DNA from: Woeseiaceae bacterium
GTDB taxonomy: Bacteria; Pseudomonadota; Gammaproteobacteria; Steroidobacterales; Woeseiaceae
Reading direction: 5' to 3'
DNA length: 64,000 nt
Assembly (NCBI GenBank): GCA_021773075.1
Contig: JAJFKT010000026.1
Location: 682,356-746,355 of the forward strand
A model generated the notes under the pieces. The model ran no database searches, had not been told where the DNA came from, and saw only the letters and a program-made list of their open reading frames with translations. Every line of letters begins with the position of its first letter. Within the stretch, counting starts at the first letter, position 1. Below, piece by piece: positions 61,582-64,000 of the stretch. The translations under genes and the position numbers were made by a program.

Positions 61582-64000
61582 GTGAAACCGCGATTAGCCA
61601 TTCTTAACTGTGTTGTGCCGCTGCTGACCTTGTTTTTGGCAGCGCCGGCATACTCGGCCGACGGTAGCGCGGAGGCGCCCTTTCGGTTCTACACCGTACT
61701 TGATGGTTTGACCCAGTCTAATGTGGTCGATATTGGGCAGGATCAGGCCGGCTACCTGTGGTTTGCGACGGCGCGCGGGCTCAACCGCTACGATGGTCAT
61801 GACTTCGACCAATACACTATCGCTGACGGTCTGCCTAACAACTCCCTGACCGCACTTCACGTTAGCGACACCAACTCTGTTTGGGTTGGAGATGTGCGCG
61901 GCTACATAACGATCCTGCACGGTGCTCGCGTTGCCCAGAGTAGCGAACCGCTCGGTGGCATGGGCAAGTCAATTCTGGATATCGAGATCATCGGCGAGCG
62001 TAATTTCGCCGTTGTTGACGAGGTGGGGATCGTCGAGATCACGTCCGGCGAAAATCAGTTAGCTGTCAAATGGCTGATTGGTGACAAGGCCACCGGTATC
62101 ACGGATATCGCGGTTCATGGCGATGACGTTCTCGTTGAGTCGTCAACCGGTCTGTATCGCTTTGATTTCAGCGAGGAGCCGAAACTCGAAATGATTTCCA
62201 CCGCGATCCGAATTACGCATGCGGATGCGAATGACACGTTGTGGGTTAGCGACACGGTGGGGCGCATTGGTATTTGGCGCGACGGCGCGTTCGACGAGCT
62301 GTTTCGAATTGATTCGCCCAATGCAATCGTCAGCATCGATACGAGCAGCGACGGACTGGTCTGGGTAGCGACAAGAAATGAGCTATTTAGCTTTGATGGG
62401 CGAAGCCAGCCAACACAGCCTGTCGGTGACCACCTGAAGGAATATACCGGCGTCGAGGATGTCACCTCCATTTTCATCGATCGCGAAAACTCGCTCTGGA
62501 TGACGAGCGGATCGCGGCTGATACGATTCCTTGGCGACCGATTCCGGCATTATCGCCTGCAAACGGAATTCGACTCCGAAACTGTATGGGCGACCGCTGA
62601 AGACCTTCAAGGCCGATTCTGGTTCGGCACAGAATCGAAACTCCTCATGCGTGCAAGCGATGAATCATTGCTTGTCGTTGGACCGGAGCATGGGGTCCCG
62701 GAAGGCACCGTTCGTGACGTTGTCCCGGATGGTGAAGGCGGTTTGTGGATTGGAATTACGGACCACGGACTGTACTACGTGGACGTGAATACAATGAAGG
62801 CTGCGCATGTCGCCGAATCGACCAACGTGGATGTACTGGATATCGCGCTCGCTGTTGATGGGGCAGTGTGGTTTTCGACGATCGGCAGCGGCGTATTTCG
62901 CTACCTGCCGGATACGAAGTCAATGAGCAAATTTAAAGTGCCTGATGCCACTTCGGTTTACACCCTCGATGTCGGGGCCGACGGCAGCGTTTGGTACGGT
63001 GCAGATGAGGTAGGGCTGGTGAAACTGACGCCAAACAAGCGTGGGGGATACGAACAGCGGATCATCGGCTCAGGAGAAGTTGACGGCTTGCCTGTCTACC
63101 AATATGCGCGCCTTGCGTCCGGCAACGACGGTGGGTACGTTGAAGTGCCACTCGACCCGGCCGACGGTTTACCGAAGCGCCTGTTCAATCACATAAACCT
63201 GACGGGTCTGGATTCCGCGTGGATTGCTACGGAAGAGGGTGGTCTCTACCGCTTGGAAGACAATCAATTTACCGACTACGGAGCAGTGACGCCGCTCTCG
63301 GATCAGACGGTATATCTTGTCGAACATTTGGACGATGGGACGATCGTGGTAGGCGGCGAGCAGGGACTTTACCAGTTGATACCGGGGGTTCCTGGCGTCG
63401 TGCATTACAATCAACAAGCTGGTTTTACGGGTCTGGAAACCAACGTACACAGCTCGCTGGTCGATTCGGACGGCCATTTGTGGGTTGGTACAGTGGACGG
63501 CGCTACACGTATGGATACTTCACAATCGATGCCTAGGCGATTCGAGCTTACCCCGCAAATCGTGCGCGTAGAGAGTCAGCTAAGTGGACACGAAATTCTC
63601 GATCAGGGGAAGATCGAACCCAAAGAGCTCGGTGCACGGGTCGAGTTTGCGGCAATATCTTTGCGCACTCCGCGTGGCGTGCAGTACAGCTACAAACTGG
63701 ATGGTGTAGATGCAGAGTGGGGGTCGCCAACGACCAGCCGCTCAGTCAGCTATCCGAGAATTCCGCCAGGCTCTTATGTATTCGTTGTGCGCGCCAGATA
63801 CCCGGGCGGAGATTGGAGCGAGCGGGTTGCGACTCACCATTTCACCGTGATGCCCTTCTTCTGGCAGCAGCCCTGGTTCGTTTTGGCGATAATTATTATG
63901 GGCATACTGGTTCTGCACGCCATCATGACCAATCGGACACGAAAGATTGAGTGGTTGAATACGACGCTTCGCGCCCAGGTTGAGGAACGCACCCAATCAA
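61582..64000 (+). CDS. two-component-type periplasmic propeller sensor (partial, 3' end missing)
   Basis: At least 806 residues, cut by the right edge. GTG start, signal peptide (VVPLLTLFLAAPAYSA), then many two-component-regulator propeller repeats (DIGQDQAGYLWFATARGLNR; IFIDRENSLWMTSGSRL; SLVDSDGHLWVGTVDGATR). A Y_Y_Y domain follows (VQYSYKLDGVDAEWG), then a membrane helix (WFVLAIIIMGILVLHAIM) and the start of a coiled linker (LRAQVEERTQS). The output domain, usually a histidine kinase or GGDEF, is outside the window. It probably senses an extracellular polymer or surface cue. Confidence 0.88.
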   Translation, partial: MKPRLAILNCVVPLLTLFLAAPAYSADGSAEAPFRFYTVLDGLTQSNVVDIGQDQAGYLWFATARGLNRYDGHDFDQYTIADGLPNNSLTALHVSDTNSVWVGDVRGYITILHGARVAQSSEPLGGMGKSILDIEIIGERNFAVVDEVGIVEITSGENQLAVKWLIGDKATGITDIAVHGDDVLVESSTGLYRFDFSEEPKLEMISTAIRITHADANDTLWVSDTVGRIGIWRDGAFDELFRIDSPNAIVSIDTSSDGLVWVATRNELFSFDGRSQPTQPVGDHLKEYTGVEDVTSIFIDRENSLWMTSGSRLIRFLGDRFRHYRLQTEFDSETVWATAEDLQGRFWFGTESKLLMRASDESLLVVGPEHGVPEGTVRDVVPDGEGGLWIGITDHGLYYVDVNTMKAAHVAESTNVDVLDIALAVDGAVWFSTIGSGVFRYLPDTKSMSKFKVPDATSVYTLDVGADGSVWYGADEVGLVKLTPNKRGGYEQRIIGSGEVDGLPVYQYARLASGNDGGYVEVPLDPADGLPKRLFNHINLTGLDSAWIATEEGGLYRLEDNQFTDYGAVTPLSDQTVYLVEHLDDGTIVVGGEQGLYQLIPGVPGVVHYNQQAGFTGLETNVHSSLVDSDGHLWVGTVDGATRMDTSQSMPRRFELTPQIVRVESQLSGHEILDQGKIEPKELGARVEFAAISLRTPRGVQYSYKLDGVDAEWGSPTTSRSVSYPRIPPGSYVFVVRARYPGGDWSERVATHHFTVMPFFWQQPWFVLAIIIMGILVLHAIMTNRTRKIEWLNTTLRAQVEERTQS

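Noticed and set aside
1..64000. Mobile elements, CRISPR arrays, tRNA or rRNA genes
   Set aside because: I saw no transposase or integrase frames, no regularly spaced repeats and no tRNA-like cloverleaf; the region reads as stable core genome.

Overview
The window is one uninterrupted motility and attachment region from a gammaproteobacterium, probably a marine or sediment lineage. The gene order follows the polar-flagellum arrangement of Pseudomonas and Vibrio: an FleQ/FleS/FleR (FlrABC) cascade, sigma-54 promoters on early structural operons, FlhF/FlhG, FliA, a PomAB-like sodium stator and an MSHA-type pilus locus. GC looks moderate and even, genes are tightly packed with many 1-8 bp overlaps, and I see no tRNA, rRNA, insertion sequence, integrase or CRISPR array. 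The exact taxon cannot be fixed from the sequence alone.

Layout. 1-3616: the end of a barrel-like surface protein, converging on a reverse-strand operon of three small secreted beta-rich proteins and a PapD-like chaperone; this looks like an unclassified chaperone-assembled surface structure. 4013-5960 (reverse): flgA-flgM-flgN and a variant CsrA that resembles RsmN/RsmF. 6250-16455: flgBCDEFGHIJKL. 16570-20551: fliC-flaG-fliD-fliS-fliT. 20558-24692: fleQ (with a CRP-like palindrome upstream), fleS, fleR. 24689-41938: fliEFGHIJ, fliK, fliLMNOPQR, flhB, flhA, flhF, flhG, fliA. 41955-43411: a 58-residue protein, a DUF2802 protein and an HDOD protein. 43416-46902 (reverse): PilZ, pomB, pomA and a GGDEF diguanylate cyclase. 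47116-48650: a 33-residue membrane microprotein coupled to a second FleQ-like activator split by an in-frame TGA. 48647-49681 (reverse): a potassium channel. 49823-60487: an MSHA/type II-like pilus operon (mshL, a small membrane protein, mshE, mshG, three inner-membrane or periplasmic platform proteins and three prepilins). 60553-61407 (reverse): a second HDOD protein. 61582-64000: a large periplasmic two-component-type propeller sensor cut by the window edge.

How it works together. Sigma-54 motifs (TGGCAC...TTGC) stand before flgB, flgA, fleS, fliK and fliL, with a weaker one before fliD, as expected for an FleQ/FleR cascade. FliA-type (sigma-28) motifs with the exact 11-bp spacer stand before flgM (inside flgA), fliC, pomA and the diguanylate cyclase. 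Two more stand in the pilus locus, one ahead of mshL and one ahead of the last prepilin. The window therefore reads as a flagellum-to-pilus programme in which FliA, once released by FlgM export, may switch on filament, stator, c-di-GMP synthesis and a surface-sensing pilus together. The pilus ATPase has an N-terminal c-di-GMP-binding (MshEN) domain and a PilZ protein is encoded beside the stator, so c-di-GMP is the likely link between swimming and attachment. No chemotaxis genes are present between fliA and the stator, where Pseudomonas has them.
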